DNA of 64,000 nucleotides, from contig CAJTEE010000005.1 in the NCBI GenBank assembly GCA_910575275.1, positions 124,001 through 188,000 of the forward strand, read 5' to 3'. The notes below the pieces were generated by a model. That model had not been told where the DNA came from, searched no databases, and saw only the letters and a program-made list of their open reading frames with translations. The DNA is from Lachnospiraceae bacterium. GTDB lineage: Bacteria > Bacillota > Clostridia > Lachnospirales > Lachnospiraceae. The position numbers and the translations under genes were made by a program. Below, in pieces: positions 16,318-26,049 of the stretch (the stretch's first letter is position 1; each line of letters starts with the position of its first letter).

Positions 16318-16977
16318 ATGATTACCAATGAACGGATCACTGCCTATCTGCATTCCCTCGATACCTGTGAAGGAGAGATGCTGGAGAAGCTGAAACGGGC
16401 GGCGCTAAAGGAGCATGTGCCGATTCTGAAGCCGGAGACTGCGGCGCTTTTAAGGGCGATGGTGGTACTTAAAAATCCCGGGCGAATCCTGGAGGTGGGG
16501 ACGGCTGTGGGCTATTCGGCCCTTTTAATGGCGTCCGTGATGGACCGGGAGGCCCGGATTACAACAATCGAGAATCAAAAGGCGCGCTGCGACGCGGCGC
16601 GCGCAAACCTTGCGCGTGCGGGCGAGGAGCGGCGGATCACACTTTTGGAGGGCGATGCAGGGGCCCTTTTGGAGGGGCTTTCTGGCGTGTTCGATCTGAT
16701 CTTTATGGATGCGGCCAAGGGGCAGTATCTTGGCTGGCTTCCTTTTGTTCTTTTAAAGCTGGCCCCCGGAGGGCTTTTATTTTCCGACAATGTCTTACAG
16801 GGCGGAACGATAGCGGAGTCCCGCTACGCCGTGGAGCGCCGCGAGCGGACGATCCATGCCAGGATGCGGGAATATTTGTATGTGTTAAAGCATACGCCGG
16901 AGCTTGAAACGGCGATTCTGCCGGTAGGGGACGGCGTGGCGTTAAGCGTTTACAGACAGAAAGGGCACAGGATATGA
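16318..16977 (+). CDS. trmR: tRNA 5-hydroxyuridine methyltransferase TrmR
   Basis: 219 residues, class I SAM O-methyltransferase. ILEVGTAVGYSALLMA is motif I; FDLIFMDAAKGQY and LFSDNVLQGG carry the metal-binding aspartates. In B. subtilis TrmR (YrrM) methylates ho5U34 to mo5U34 in the wobble position of several tRNAs. The next gene is a U32 protein of the TrhP group, which supplies ho5U34, and this adjacency strongly favours TrmR over other O-methyltransferases. It overlaps the next gene by ATGA. Confidence 0.87.
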   Translation: MITNERITAYLHSLDTCEGEMLEKLKRAALKEHVPILKPETAALLRAMVVLKNPGRILEVGTAVGYSALLMASVMDREARITTIENQKARCDAARANLARAGEERRITLLEGDAGALLEGLSGVFDLIFMDAAKGQYLGWLPFVLLKLAPGGLLFSDNVLQGGTIAESRYAVERRERTIHARMREYLYVLKHTPELETAILPVGDGVALSVYRQKGHRI

Positions 16978-18200
16978 GAAAAACGGAGCTTCTGGTCCCG
17001 GCGGGGAGCCTTGAGGTGTTGAAGACGGCTGTCGTCTACGGCGCGGATGCTGTCTATCTGGGCGGGGAGGCGTTCGGCCTGCGCGCGAAGGCGAAGAATT
17101 TTACGACGGAGGAGATCCGGGAGGGAGCAGGCTTTGCGCATGCCCGCGGCGTCAGGGTATATGTGACGGCCAACATCCTGGCGCACAATGAGGATCTTGC
17201 CGGCGTGGAGGCGTATTTTGAGGAGTTAAAGAGCATCGGGATCGACGCTCTCATCATCTCGGATCCGGGCGTCTTTGCGATCGCAAGGCGCGTGCTGCCG
17301 GATATGGAAATCCACATCAGCACGCAGGCCAATAACACCAACTACGGGACCTATCTGTTCTGGTACGGACTGGGCGCAAAGCGTGTCGTATCGGCCAGAG
17401 AGCTCTCCTTAAAGGAGATCCGGGAGATCCGGGAGCACATTCCGGATGAGATGGAGATAGAGAGCTTTGTCCACGGTTCCATGTGCATCTCCTATTCGGG
17501 GCGCTGCCTTTTGAGCAGCTACTTAGCCGGGCGGGATGCGAACCGGGGCGAATGCACGCATCCCTGCCGTTGGAAATACTCGGTTGTCGAGGAGACGAGG
17601 CCGGGCGAGGTGCTGCCGGTCTATGAAAATGAGCGGGGGACCTTTTTATTTAATTCCAGGGACCTGTGTATGATCGAACATATTCCGGAGCTTATGGAGG
17701 CCGGGATCGACAGCCTCAAGATCGAGGGGCGTATGAAGACCGCGCTCTACGCGGCGACCGTGGCGAGGACCTACAGGCGGGCGATCGATGATTTTATAAA
17801 AGCTCCGGAGCTTTACCGGGCGAATCTGGAATGGTACCGGACGGAAATCGGAAAGTGTACGTTCAGGGAATACACGACGGGCTTTTACTTCGGGAAGCCG
17901 GGGCCGGAGACGCAGATCTATGACAACAGCACCTATGTAAAAAATTATGCGTACTTAGGGAGCGTCGAGGGGCTGGACGCCAGAGGCTTTGTGCGGCTTA
18001 CGCAGAAAAATAAATTTTCGGTGGGAGAAACGATAGAAATCATGAAGCCGGATGGGAGGAATCTCCTGGCAGAGGTCAGAGGGATTTATACTCCGGATGG
18101 AGAAACGAGAGAGAGCGCTCCGCATGCGAAGGAGGAGCTGCTTGTCGATCTTTCTGGGGCGGACGCCGGGCCGTATGATATCCTGCGGAAGGCACTTTAG
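16974..18200 (+). CDS. trhP: U32 family tRNA hydroxylation protein TrhP
   Basis: 408 residues. Typical U32 signature: ELLVPAGSLEVLK at the start and the cysteine cluster VHGSMCISYSGRC with ECTHPC, followed by the conserved IEGRMK. Many members were once called collagenases. TrhP hydroxylates U34 of tRNA using prephenate, and the product is methylated by TrmR, encoded by the overlapping upstream gene. B. subtilis has two such genes in tandem; here there is one. The cysteines probably hold an Fe-S cluster (inference from the family). Confidence 0.88.
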   Translation: MRKTELLVPAGSLEVLKTAVVYGADAVYLGGEAFGLRAKAKNFTTEEIREGAGFAHARGVRVYVTANILAHNEDLAGVEAYFEELKSIGIDALIISDPGVFAIARRVLPDMEIHISTQANNTNYGTYLFWYGLGAKRVVSARELSLKEIREIREHIPDEMEIESFVHGSMCISYSGRCLLSSYLAGRDANRGECTHPCRWKYSVVEETRPGEVLPVYENERGTFLFNSRDLCMIEHIPELMEAGIDSLKIEGRMKTALYAATVARTYRRAIDDFIKAPELYRANLEWYRTEIGKCTFREYTTGFYFGKPGPETQIYDNSTYVKNYAYLGSVEGLDARGFVRLTQKNKFSVGETIEIMKPDGRNLLAEVRGIYTPDGETRESAPHAKEELLVDLSGADAGPYDILRKAL

Positions 18201-18211
18201 GGGGAGAGGGC

Positions 18212-19033
18212 ATGGAATTTGTATTTGGAATTCTCGGTGTGCTCTGTTTGTTTTATTATGGGATCATCGTCCTGTATTCCGGCCTGGCGACCTCATTTTC
18301 GTCGATCTGGCCGGTTTTGGCGGGCTGCCTGTTCCTGATGGCGGCGGCAAGCCGGATCTACCGTCTGTTCGGGGAGAAGATCCCTCTGCGGCTGACGGTC
18401 TCGGCCGTTACCGCGGCCGCGGCCTTCTTTGTGATTTTTTTGGTCGTGGAGATTCTGATGGGCCTCAATTTCTTTTCCCTGAAGAAATACAGCGCTGATT
18501 ACTGCATTGTACTCGGCGCGCAGGTGCGGGGGAACGAGGCGTCGAATTCGCTCCGGTACCGGCTGGATAAAGCGCTTGAATACGCACGGATTCACCCGAA
18601 TACGGTGTTTATCCTCTCAGGAGGGCAGGGAAAAGGAGAAAATATATCCGAGGCGGAGTTTATGTACCGCTATCTTCTCGAGAACGGAGTGCCGGAGTAC
18701 CAGCTCATCAAGGAGGAACAGTCGCAGAGCACCTATGAGAACATGGTCTACAGCAAGCTTTTGATTGATGCGAGAGAGGCCGAACGCCGGGCCACGATCC
18801 GAAACATCATGGCGGAGGCCGGCTATCTCGTTCCTCCGGATGACGAGGTGACGATCCGCGTGGCCGTGCTTACGAGCAATTTCCATGTAATGCGGGCAAA
18901 GAGTATCGCCAGAAACATCGGAATCCCGAACGTGAGCGGGATCGCAGCCAGATCAGACCCGGTTTTATTTATCCATTTCTGCGTCCGGGAGTGTTTTGCG
19001 ATTTTAAAAGACAAATTTATGGGAAACATGTAA
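18212..19033 (+). CDS. YdcF/ElyC-family (DUF218) membrane protein
   Basis: 273 residues. Three or four hydrophobic segments (1-85) precede a DUF218 domain with CIVLGAQVRG, ILSGGQGKGE, EQSQSTYENM and VLTSNFHVMRA. Relatives (SanA, ElyC, YdcF) affect envelope integrity and undecaprenyl lipid recycling. The enzymatic activity is unknown. The gene follows trhP by 11 bases and is probably co-transcribed, though its function looks unrelated. Confidence 0.82.
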   Translation: MEFVFGILGVLCLFYYGIIVLYSGLATSFSSIWPVLAGCLFLMAAASRIYRLFGEKIPLRLTVSAVTAAAAFFVIFLVVEILMGLNFFSLKKYSADYCIVLGAQVRGNEASNSLRYRLDKALEYARIHPNTVFILSGGQGKGENISEAEFMYRYLLENGVPEYQLIKEEQSQSTYENMVYSKLLIDAREAERRATIRNIMAEAGYLVPPDDEVTIRVAVLTSNFHVMRAKSIARNIGIPNVSGIAARSDPVLFIHFCVRECFAILKDKFMGNM

Positions 19034-19071
19034 GAAGGGATAAACAATAAACGAGGAAAGGACAGTGGGAA

Positions 19072-22017
19072 ATGACAAGTCAGCTTGACAGGATAAAAGG
19101 GCTTTCGGCGTACCGCCTGTGGGAGGCAAAAACCATAAAGGAACTGAATTCGGATGGGTATATTCTGGAGCACAAAAAGACGGGGGCGAGAGTATTTCTT
19201 TTGAGCAACGACGATGAGAACAAGGTATTCTGCATCGGGTTTCGGACGCCGCCGAAGGACAGCACGGGCGTGCCGCATATTTTAGAGCACAGCGTACTCT
19301 GCGGCTCAAAGAAATTCCCGGTCAAGGATCCGTTTGTGGAGCTGGTAAAGGGATCTCTCAACACCTTTTTAAACGCCATGACCTATCCGGACAAGACCGT
19401 CTATCCGGTTGCGAGCTGCAATGAAAAGGACTTTCAGAACCTGATGGACGTCTACATGGACGCCGTTTTCAATCCCAACATCGGCAGGGAAAAGAAGATC
19501 TTCATGCAGGAGGGCTGGCATTACGAGCTGGAGTCGCCTGAGGGAGAGCTTACGTACAACGGCGTGGTTTATAATGAGATGAAGGGCGTCTTTTCCTCGC
19601 CGGAAAGCGTTCTTGACCGCTTCGTGCGGGCCGCCATGTTTCCGGATACCTGCTACGGCGCAGAGTCCGGCGGAGACCCGGAGGCGATCGTCACCTTGAC
19701 CTACGAACAGTTTTTGGAGTTTTATCAAAAATACTATCATCCGTCCAACAGCTATCTCTATCTGTACGGCGATATGGATATGGCCGAAAAGCTTATATGG
19801 CTGGATCAGGAATATTTAGGGAACTATGAAAAGCTCTGTGTGGATTCGGAGATCGGGCTTCAGAAGGCGTTTAAGGAGCCGGTTGATAAGGAGCTCTTTT
19901 ACTCGGTCTCGGACTCCGAGGAGCTGGAGCGCGCCTCGTATCTTTCTGTCAGCATGACGGCGGGGAACGAGCTCTCGCCCAGGGAATACGTCGCGTTTCA
20001 GGTATTGGAGTATGTGCTCCTTGACGCGCCGGGAGCCCCGCTCAAGCAGGCGCTTTTGGACGCGGGCATCGGGGATGACATCATGGGCGGCTATGAAAAC
20101 GGGATTCTGCAGCCATATTTTTCGGTGATTGCAAAGAACGCCGCCAGGGAGCAGAAGGGCGAATTTTTAGCCGTCGTGAAGGGGACGTTACGAAAGCTTG
20201 CCCTTTCCGGCATCGAAAAGAGAAGCCTGTACGCGGGGATCAACTACTACGAATTCCAGTACCGGGAGGCAGATTACGGCACATCGCCGAAGGGGCTTAT
20301 GTATGGCCTGCAGTGTTTGGACAGCTGGCTCTACGGCGGGGACCCGATGATGCACCTGGAGTACGAGGAGACGTTTGCCGAGTTGAAAAAAGGAGCCGAG
20401 GAGGGCTATTTCGAGGGCCTGATCACAAAGTATCTGCTGGACAACCCGCATGAGGCCGTGGTATGTGCGCATCCGAAGCGGAACCTGACCGCAGAGATGG
20501 AGGCACAGACCGCGAAGAAGCTTTCCACGTATAAGGCCGGGCTTTCGGCCAGGGAGCTTGATGCACTGGTGCGCGAGACGAGAGAGCTCAAGGCATACCA
20601 GGATACGCCCTCGCCGCAGGAGGAGCTGGAAAAGATCCCGATGCTTGCGCGGGACGACATCGGAAAGGAGCCCGCCGGGCTGATTTTCGAGGAGACGAAG
20701 ATCGACGGGATCACGGTGCTTCGCCATCCGGTCTTTACCTCCGGTATCGGCTATCTGAAGGTATTGTTTAATACGGACCGTGTCCCGATGGAGGACCTGC
20801 CGTATGTCGGGCTTTTAAAATCGGTGCTCGGATACGTCGACACGACGCATTACACCTACGGGGATTTAAGCAGTGAGATCTTTTTAAACAGCGGCGGTGT
20901 GTCTCTCTCGGTCGTCTCGTATCCGGATGTGGTAAATGGCGGATTTACAGGCGTGTTCGGGGCAAGCGTGCGGGTGCTGTTTGAAAAGCTTGATTTCGGC
21001 TTTGAGATCCTCGCGGAGATCTTTACGCAGTCCATCCTGGACGATGAGAAGCGGCTGAAGGAAATTTTAAATGAGGTGAAGTCAAAGTCGCAGATGAAGC
21101 TCATGGCTTCGGGCCATACGGCGGCGGTGGCCAGGGCGACGTCGTATTTTTCCGATGCCTCGTATTTCAACGATATGACCGGCGGCATCGGGTTTTTCCG
21201 GTTTTTGGAGGAGTGTGCGAGGAGCTTTGATACGAAAAAGGCAGAGATCATCGCGGGGCTTAAGCGGGTGATCGAAAAGCTTTTGTGCAGGGAGAACATG
21301 ACCGTGAGCTATACGGCGCAGGAGGAGGGCTTTGCAAACCTTTCACAGGCCATGAAAAAGCTGTCGGACGTCCTGCCGGCGGGAAGCGGCAGGCGTTATC
21401 CGTTTGAGGCCCCGAAGGCACTGCTAAACGAGGGCTTTACCTCGGCCTCGAAGGTCAACTACGCGGCTCGCTGCGGTACCTTCGCGAAAAGCGGCTGCCC
21501 GTATACGGGAGCCATGCAGATCCTGAAGATCATGTTAAGCTACGATTATCTGTGGACGAATATCCGCGTCAAGGGCGGCGCCTATGGCTGCATGAGCGGC
21601 ATCGGACGCTCCGGCGAGGGCTATTTCGTCTCTTACCGCGACCCGAATATCAAGGAGACCGACGAGGTCTACCTGGGCGTGCCGGAGTATCTGTCCGGCT
21701 TTGACGCGAGCGAGCGGGACATGACAAAGTATGTGATCGGAACGATCAGCAATCTCGATACGCCGTTATCTCCATCCTTAAAGGGGGCCAGAGGGCTCTC
21801 GGCCTGGTACTCGGGCGTGACCGACGAGATGCTAAAAAAAGAGCGGGATGAGATCCTTAAGGCGACGCCGGCTGATATCCGTGCCCTAGCCGGTCCGGTC
21901 CGGGAAATCTTAAACACCGGCGCGGTCTGTGTGATCGGAAATGAGGAGAAGATCAAGGCGGACAAAAGCCTGTTCGGAGAGATCAAGCCCTTGTTTGGCG
22001 GGGCGGTGCAGGCATGA
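19072..22017 (+). CDS. M16C family zinc metalloprotease (presequence protease-like)
   Basis: 981 residues with the four-domain layout of PreP/Cym1-type clamshell peptidases. The inverted zinc motif HxxEH is in HILEHSVLCGS and the third ligand glutamate is in NEMKGVFSSPE about 80 residues later. SLNTFLNAMTYPDKTVYP is typical of M16C. No signal peptide, so it probably degrades short peptides in the cytosol. GAAAGGACAG lies upstream of the ATG. The end overlaps era by ATGA. Confidence 0.9.
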   Translation: MTSQLDRIKGLSAYRLWEAKTIKELNSDGYILEHKKTGARVFLLSNDDENKVFCIGFRTPPKDSTGVPHILEHSVLCGSKKFPVKDPFVELVKGSLNTFLNAMTYPDKTVYPVASCNEKDFQNLMDVYMDAVFNPNIGREKKIFMQEGWHYELESPEGELTYNGVVYNEMKGVFSSPESVLDRFVRAAMFPDTCYGAESGGDPEAIVTLTYEQFLEFYQKYYHPSNSYLYLYGDMDMAEKLIWLDQEYLGNYEKLCVDSEIGLQKAFKEPVDKELFYSVSDSEELERASYLSVSMTAGNELSPREYVAFQVLEYVLLDAPGAPLKQALLDAGIGDDIMGGYENGILQPYFSVIAKNAAREQKGEFLAVVKGTLRKLALSGIEKRSLYAGINYYEFQYREADYGTSPKGLMYGLQCLDSWLYGGDPMMHLEYEETFAELKKGAEEGYFEGLITKYLLDNPHEAVVCAHPKRNLTAEMEAQTAKKLSTYKAGLSARELDALVRETRELKAYQDTPSPQEELEKIPMLARDDIGKEPAGLIFEETKIDGITVLRHPVFTSGIGYLKVLFNTDRVPMEDLPYVGLLKSVLGYVDTTHYTYGDLSSEIFLNSGGVSLSVVSYPDVVNGGFTGVFGASVRVLFEKLDFGFEILAEIFTQSILDDEKRLKEILNEVKSKSQMKLMASGHTAAVARATSYFSDASYFNDMTGGIGFFRFLEECARSFDTKKAEIIAGLKRVIEKLLCRENMTVSYTAQEEGFANLSQAMKKLSDVLPAGSGRRYPFEAPKALLNEGFTSASKVNYAARCGTFAKSGCPYTGAMQILKIMLSYDYLWTNIRVKGGAYGCMSGIGRSGEGYFVSYRDPNIKETDEVYLGVPEYLSGFDASERDMTKYVIGTISNLDTPLSPSLKGARGLSAWYSGVTDEMLKKERDEILKATPADIRALAGPVREILNTGAVCVIGNEEKIKADKSLFGEIKPLFGGAVQA

Positions 22018-22916
22018 GCGCGGGTTTCAAGTCCGGCTTTGTGACGCTCATCGGACGGCCGAATGTGGGAAAATCGACGCTTATGAACCATCTGATCGGT
22101 CAGAAGATCGCGATCACCTCGGAGAAGCCGCAGACGACGAGAAACCGCATCCAGACCGTCTATACGGACAAGGAGGGCCAGATCATCTTTCTGGACACGC
22201 CGGGGATCCACAAGGCGAAAAACAGGCTCGGCGAATACATGGTCAGCGTCGCGGAGCATACGTTAAAGGAGGTCGATGTCATCCTCTGGCTCGTAGAGCC
22301 GGGGATGTACATCGGGGCCGGGGAGCAGCATATCCTGAAAGTTTTGGAGCGCGTGAAAACGCCGGTTTTCCTGGTGATCAACAAGATCGACACCGTAAAG
22401 AAGGAGCAGATCGCCAAGACGATTGACACGTATAAGGACGCGTACCGCTTCGCGGAGGTCGTACCGGTCTCGGCCATGAAAAAGACCAATACAGACACGC
22501 TGATCCGCACGGTTTTTTCCTATCTTCCAGAAGGGCCGCAGTATTATGACGAGGACACGGTGACGGACCAGCCCATGCGCCAGATCGCCGCGGAGCTGGT
22601 GCGGGAGAAGGCGTTAAGGCTCTTGTCGGATGAGATCCCGCACGGGATCGCGGTGGTGATCGAGCAGATGACGGAGCGGCCAAACGGCATCTTCGATATT
22701 GATGCGACGATCGTCTGCGAGAGGGATTCCCATAAGGGGATCGTGATCGGAAAGGGCGGAGCGATGCTAAAGAAGATCGGCACGGCGGCGCGCATCGAGA
22801 TCGAACATCTGATGGATGCCAAGGTAAATTTGAAGCTCTGGGTCAAGGTGCGCAAGGAATGGCGTGACAGCGAATTGTACATGAAAAATTACGGATATAA
22901 TCCACGGGAGATTTAG
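22014..22916 (+). CDS. era: GTPase Era
   Basis: 300 residues. GTPase domain with GRPNVGKST (G1), DTPGIH (G3), NKID (G4) and SAMKK (G5), then a C-terminal KH domain with KGIVIGKGGAMLKKIG. It binds the 3' end of 16S rRNA and aids 30S assembly. The ATG overlaps the stop of the M16 protease gene. recO follows after 53 bases, as in many Firmicutes. Confidence 0.97.
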   Translation: MSAGFKSGFVTLIGRPNVGKSTLMNHLIGQKIAITSEKPQTTRNRIQTVYTDKEGQIIFLDTPGIHKAKNRLGEYMVSVAEHTLKEVDVILWLVEPGMYIGAGEQHILKVLERVKTPVFLVINKIDTVKKEQIAKTIDTYKDAYRFAEVVPVSAMKKTNTDTLIRTVFSYLPEGPQYYDEDTVTDQPMRQIAAELVREKALRLLSDEIPHGIAVVIEQMTERPNGIFDIDATIVCERDSHKGIVIGKGGAMLKKIGTAARIEIEHLMDAKVNLKLWVKVRKEWRDSELYMKNYGYNPREI

Positions 22917-22969
22917 ATAACGGTTCGGACCTTGTCCAAACGGTTACGGATTTAGAGCGGGGACAGACG

Positions 22970-23623
22970 ATGAGGGAACAGCTTGTACTGACCGGGATGG
23001 TGTTAAAGGCTGCGCCGGTGGGCGAATATGACAGACGCTTGGTGATCCTGACCTGTGAGCGGGGGAAGATTACGGCCTTTGCCAGGGGGGCCAGGCGGCC
23101 GGGAAGCGGGCTGATGGCGGCTTCCGGTCCCTTTGTGTCTGGAAGGTTCTCGCTTTATGAGGGACGGGAGGCGTACACGCTTGTGGGGGCCGAGGTCCAG
23201 AATTATTTCCGCGATCTTGCTGCTGATATGGAGGCCGCCTGCTACGGCTCCTATTTTCTGGAGTTTGCCGACTATTATGCGAGGGAGAATATTGAGTCCA
23301 CGCAGATTCTAAAGCTTTTGTATCAGTCCATGCGGGCACTTTTGGCGCCGGCAGTCCCGAATGCCCTGATTAAGCCCGTCTACGAGCTGAAGCTGATGGA
23401 GTTAAACGGGGAGTATATGGAACGGCCGCCGGGAGAGCTCTCGGATTCGGCCCTCTATGCCTGGGAGTATGTCCTTGCGACGCCACCCGAAAAGCTGTAT
23501 ACGTTTATGCTATCCCGGCCAGTCCTCGCAGAGTTTGTCCGTGCCGTGGAGGAGCTTCGCCGGAGATTTCTTGATAAACGGTTTCATTCGCTTGACATTT
23601 TGGAGGTTCTTGTGTATAAGTAA
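22970..23623 (+). CDS. recO: DNA repair protein RecO
   Basis: 217 residues, shorter than the usual 240-260. An N-terminal OB fold (VLTGMVLKAAPVGEYDRRLVILT, KITAFARGARR) and a helical domain identify RecO, which loads RecA at gaps together with RecR. The four-cysteine zinc site found in many RecO proteins after about residue 140 is missing: the segment GEYMERPPGELS carries no cysteine. This looks like loss of the zinc loop rather than truncation, because the C-terminal helices continue to a family-like end. Confidence 0.85.
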   Translation: MREQLVLTGMVLKAAPVGEYDRRLVILTCERGKITAFARGARRPGSGLMAASGPFVSGRFSLYEGREAYTLVGAEVQNYFRDLAADMEAACYGSYFLEFADYYARENIESTQILKLLYQSMRALLAPAVPNALIKPVYELKLMELNGEYMERPPGELSDSALYAWEYVLATPPEKLYTFMLSRPVLAEFVRAVEELRRRFLDKRFHSLDILEVLVYK

Positions 23624-23636
23624 ACGTAGATAAAAA

Positions 23637-23778
23637 GTAACAGTTCAGATAGGCCTGTGCAGGGGCTTCTGCACTCCGCTTCGGTCGCTGCCGGACAAGT
23701 GCCGCCGGCGCTTAGGACTGCCGCTGGCGATTCTGGATGGATTTTTGCTTGTAACAGGGAAGGGATCTGAACTATTAC
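23637..23778. repeat. Palindromic element, family C, copy 1
   Basis: The left end GTAACAGTTCAGAT matches the complement of the right end GTAATAGTTCAGAT at 13 of 14 bases. The right part shares GGATGGATTTTTGC and TTGTAACAGGGAAGG with copy 2 at 39687-39820. Inside is a GC-rich imperfect stem (GCCGCCGGCG/CGCTGGCG area). It lies between recO and a lipoprotein gene, with no coding sequence of its own. Confidence 0.8.
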
Positions 23779-23810
23779 GATAAAAAAGAACAGGGAAGGG
23801 ATTTGGATTT

Positions 23811-24482
23811 ATGAGCCGAGGAGATTGGATCAGACGGGCCGTGCCGGCCCTGGCGGCCGTGGCGCTTCTTTTTTGCGGATGCTCGAAAAATGGAGTGGAA
23901 GCAGAATTTTCACCGGCAGAAAGCGGCCTGTACGTGACGAGCGAGGGAACGGTGACGAGCGCCTCGGTGGAGACGTATGACAGCAGTGCCTCGTATACGG
24001 AGGAGGAATTACGGGCTTCCACGGAAGGGTATTTGACGGCGTTTAACGGGCCGAACGGGGCGAAGGCAGCCGACGGAAGCCAGGCGAAGACAGCGGCTGT
24101 TTTAAAGGAATGCAGCCTGGCGGACGGGACGGCGATGCTCTTGATCGAGTTTGCGGACAGTGCGGCGTATCTGCGTTTTTTGGAGGAATATCCGGATGAG
24201 GAGAGTGAGATCCAGGTAAAGAGCCTGGATATCCTGCCGGTCTCTGAGGCGGTCGCAAAGGGGTATCTGACCGGCGGGACGTTTACGACAAAGAAAGGAA
24301 AGCAGACGTCTGCCGATGAGGTCATGAAGGAGACAAAGCTTTTCGTGACGGCCGTTGAGGGGCCTGCGCTGATCACGACGGACGGGGCCGTCGAGTATGT
24401 GTCCGAGGGCGTAACGTTTACAAATAACGGCAGGCAGGTGCAGACTCCGGATACGGGGCTTTCTTATATCGTATTCAAATAA
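23811..24482 (+). CDS. Predicted lipoprotein of unknown function
   Basis: 223 residues. A type II signal peptide (WIRRAVPALAAVALLFC) ends in the lipobox LFCGC, so the mature protein begins with a lipidated cysteine at about residue 24 and is anchored outside the membrane. The rest has alternating strands and short helices and no motif I recognise. GGAAGGGATTTGG precedes the ATG. It follows a family C repeat and precedes glyS by 33 bases; the link to glyS is probably only positional. Confidence 0.75.
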   Translation: MSRGDWIRRAVPALAAVALLFCGCSKNGVEAEFSPAESGLYVTSEGTVTSASVETYDSSASYTEEELRASTEGYLTAFNGPNGAKAADGSQAKTAAVLKECSLADGTAMLLIEFADSAAYLRFLEEYPDEESEIQVKSLDILPVSEAVAKGYLTGGTFTTKKGKQTSADEVMKETKLFVTAVEGPALITTDGAVEYVSEGVTFTNNGRQVQTPDTGLSYIVFK

Positions 24483-24515
24483 TATTCTTTAATAAAAGAA
24501 AAGAGGAGAATAATT

Positions 24516-25904
24516 ATGGAAAAGACAATGGATAAGATCGTAGCGCTGGCCAAGTCCAGAGGATTCGTATATCCCGGCTCCGAGATCTACGGCGGGTTAG
24601 CCAATACCTGGGATTACGGAAATCTTGGGGTCGAACTAAAGAATAACGTAAAGCGCGCCTGGTGGAAGAAATTTATCCAGGAGAACCCTTATAATGTAGG
24701 CGTGGACTGCGCCATCCTCATGAATTCCCAGACCTGGGTCGCCTCCGGCCATATCGGCAGCTTTTCCGATCCGCTCATGGACTGCAAGGCGTGTCACGAG
24801 CGGTTCCGTGCGGATCAGCTGATCGAGAATTATATGGAGGAGAAGGGGATCACGCCCGAGCGCTCCGTGGACGGCTGGAGCCAAGAGGAGATGAAGACGT
24901 TTATTGATGAGAACAACATCTGCTGCCCGAGCTGCGGGAAGCATGATTTTACCGATATCCGTCAGTTTAACCTGATGTTTAAGACCTTCCAGGGTGTCAC
25001 GGAGGACGCCAAAAACGTCGTGTATCTGCGGCCGGAGACTGCGCAGGGGATCTTTGTAAATTTCAAAAACGTCCAAAGAACGTCCAGAAAGAAGGTCCCG
25101 TTCGGCATCGGCCAGGTCGGCAAGTCCTTCCGCAACGAGATCACACCGGGTAACTTTACTTTCCGCACGAGGGAGTTTGAGCAGATGGAGCTGGAGTTCT
25201 TCTGCAAGCCGGATACGGATCTGGAGTGGTTTGCCTACTGGAAGCAGTTCTGCATCGACTGGCTGAAGAATCTGGGCATGAAGGATGAGGAGCTAAGGGC
25301 CCGTGACCATGAGAAGGAGGAGTTAAGCTTCTACAGCAAGGCTACGACCGATCTGGAATTTTTGTTCCCGTTTGGCTGGGGCGAGCTGTGGGGCATTGCC
25401 GACCGTACGGATTACGACCTCTCACGCCATCAGGAGGTATCCGGCCAGGATATGTCTTACTTTGACGACGAGATCAATCAGAAATACCTCCCGTATGTCA
25501 TCGAGCCGTCGCTGGGCGCGGACCGTGTGACATTGGCGTTCCTCTGTTCGGCCTATGACGAGGAGGAGCTGGAGGGGGGAGACGTCCGCACCGTGCTCCG
25601 ATTCCATCCGGCACTTGCCCCGGTGAAGATTGGTGTGCTGCCGCTCTCCAAAAAGCTGAACGAGGGGGCGGAGAAGGTGTATGCAGAGCTCTGCAAAACC
25701 TATAACTGTGAATTTGACGACAGAGGAAATATCGGAAAGCGCTATAGGAGACAGGATGAGATCGGGACTCCGTTCTGCGTGACGTATGATTTCGACTCCG
25801 AGACCGACGGGGCCGTCACCGTTCGCGACCGGGACACGATGGAGCAGATCCGTGTGCCGATCGGGGAGCTGAAAGCGTATTTTGAGGAAAAATTTGCGTT
25901 CTAA
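24516..25904 (+). CDS. glyS: Glycyl-tRNA synthetase, dimeric (eukaryotic-like) type
   Basis: 462 residues, class II core. [14 protein letters not shown] at the start, [12 protein letters not shown] (motif 2 region), [18 protein letters not shown] and EPSLGADR (motif 3) are clear. A zinc-like insert with CKACHERF and [10 protein letters not shown] sits at about 90-145. A C-terminal anticodon-binding domain follows. It charges tRNA-Gly in the cytosol. No T-box leader was seen in the short gap upstream. AAGAGGAG precedes the ATG. In this type one chain does the work of the separate GlyQ and GlyS chains of other bacteria. Confidence 0.95.
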   Translation: MEKTMDKIVALAKSRGFVYPGSEIYGGLANTWDYGNLGVELKNNVKRAWWKKFIQENPYNVGVDCAILMNSQTWVASGHIGSFSDPLMDCKACHERFRADQLIENYMEEKGITPERSVDGWSQEEMKTFIDENNICCPSCGKHDFTDIRQFNLMFKTFQGVTEDAKNVVYLRPETAQGIFVNFKNVQRTSRKKVPFGIGQVGKSFRNEITPGNFTFRTREFEQMELEFFCKPDTDLEWFAYWKQFCIDWLKNLGMKDEELRARDHEKEELSFYSKATTDLEFLFPFGWGELWGIADRTDYDLSRHQEVSGQDMSYFDDEINQKYLPYVIEPSLGADRVTLAFLCSAYDEEELEGGDVRTVLRFHPALAPVKIGVLPLSKKLNEGAEKVYAELCKTYNCEFDDRGNIGKRYRRQDEIGTPFCVTYDFDSETDGAVTVRDRDTMEQIRVPIGELKAYFEEKFAF

Positions 25905-25912
25905 GGCGGCAG

Positions 25913-25953
25913 CAAAGGGGGTCGGCTTCGTTATTGAGGCGGCTCCCTTTTTT
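25913..25953 (+). terminator. Probable terminator after glyS
   Basis: AAAGGGGGTCGGC and GCGGCTCCCTTTTTT form an imperfect stem with a T run just after glyS. Mismatches lower the confidence. Confidence 0.5.
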
Positions 25954-26049
25954 GCCTGCACCAGAGCATGCGAAAAAGAAATGCTGCTTTGCTGCCTGTA
26001 AGATGGCTTTGACAAGGTATGGAACCGTTATAAGGGAGAAAACAAAACA

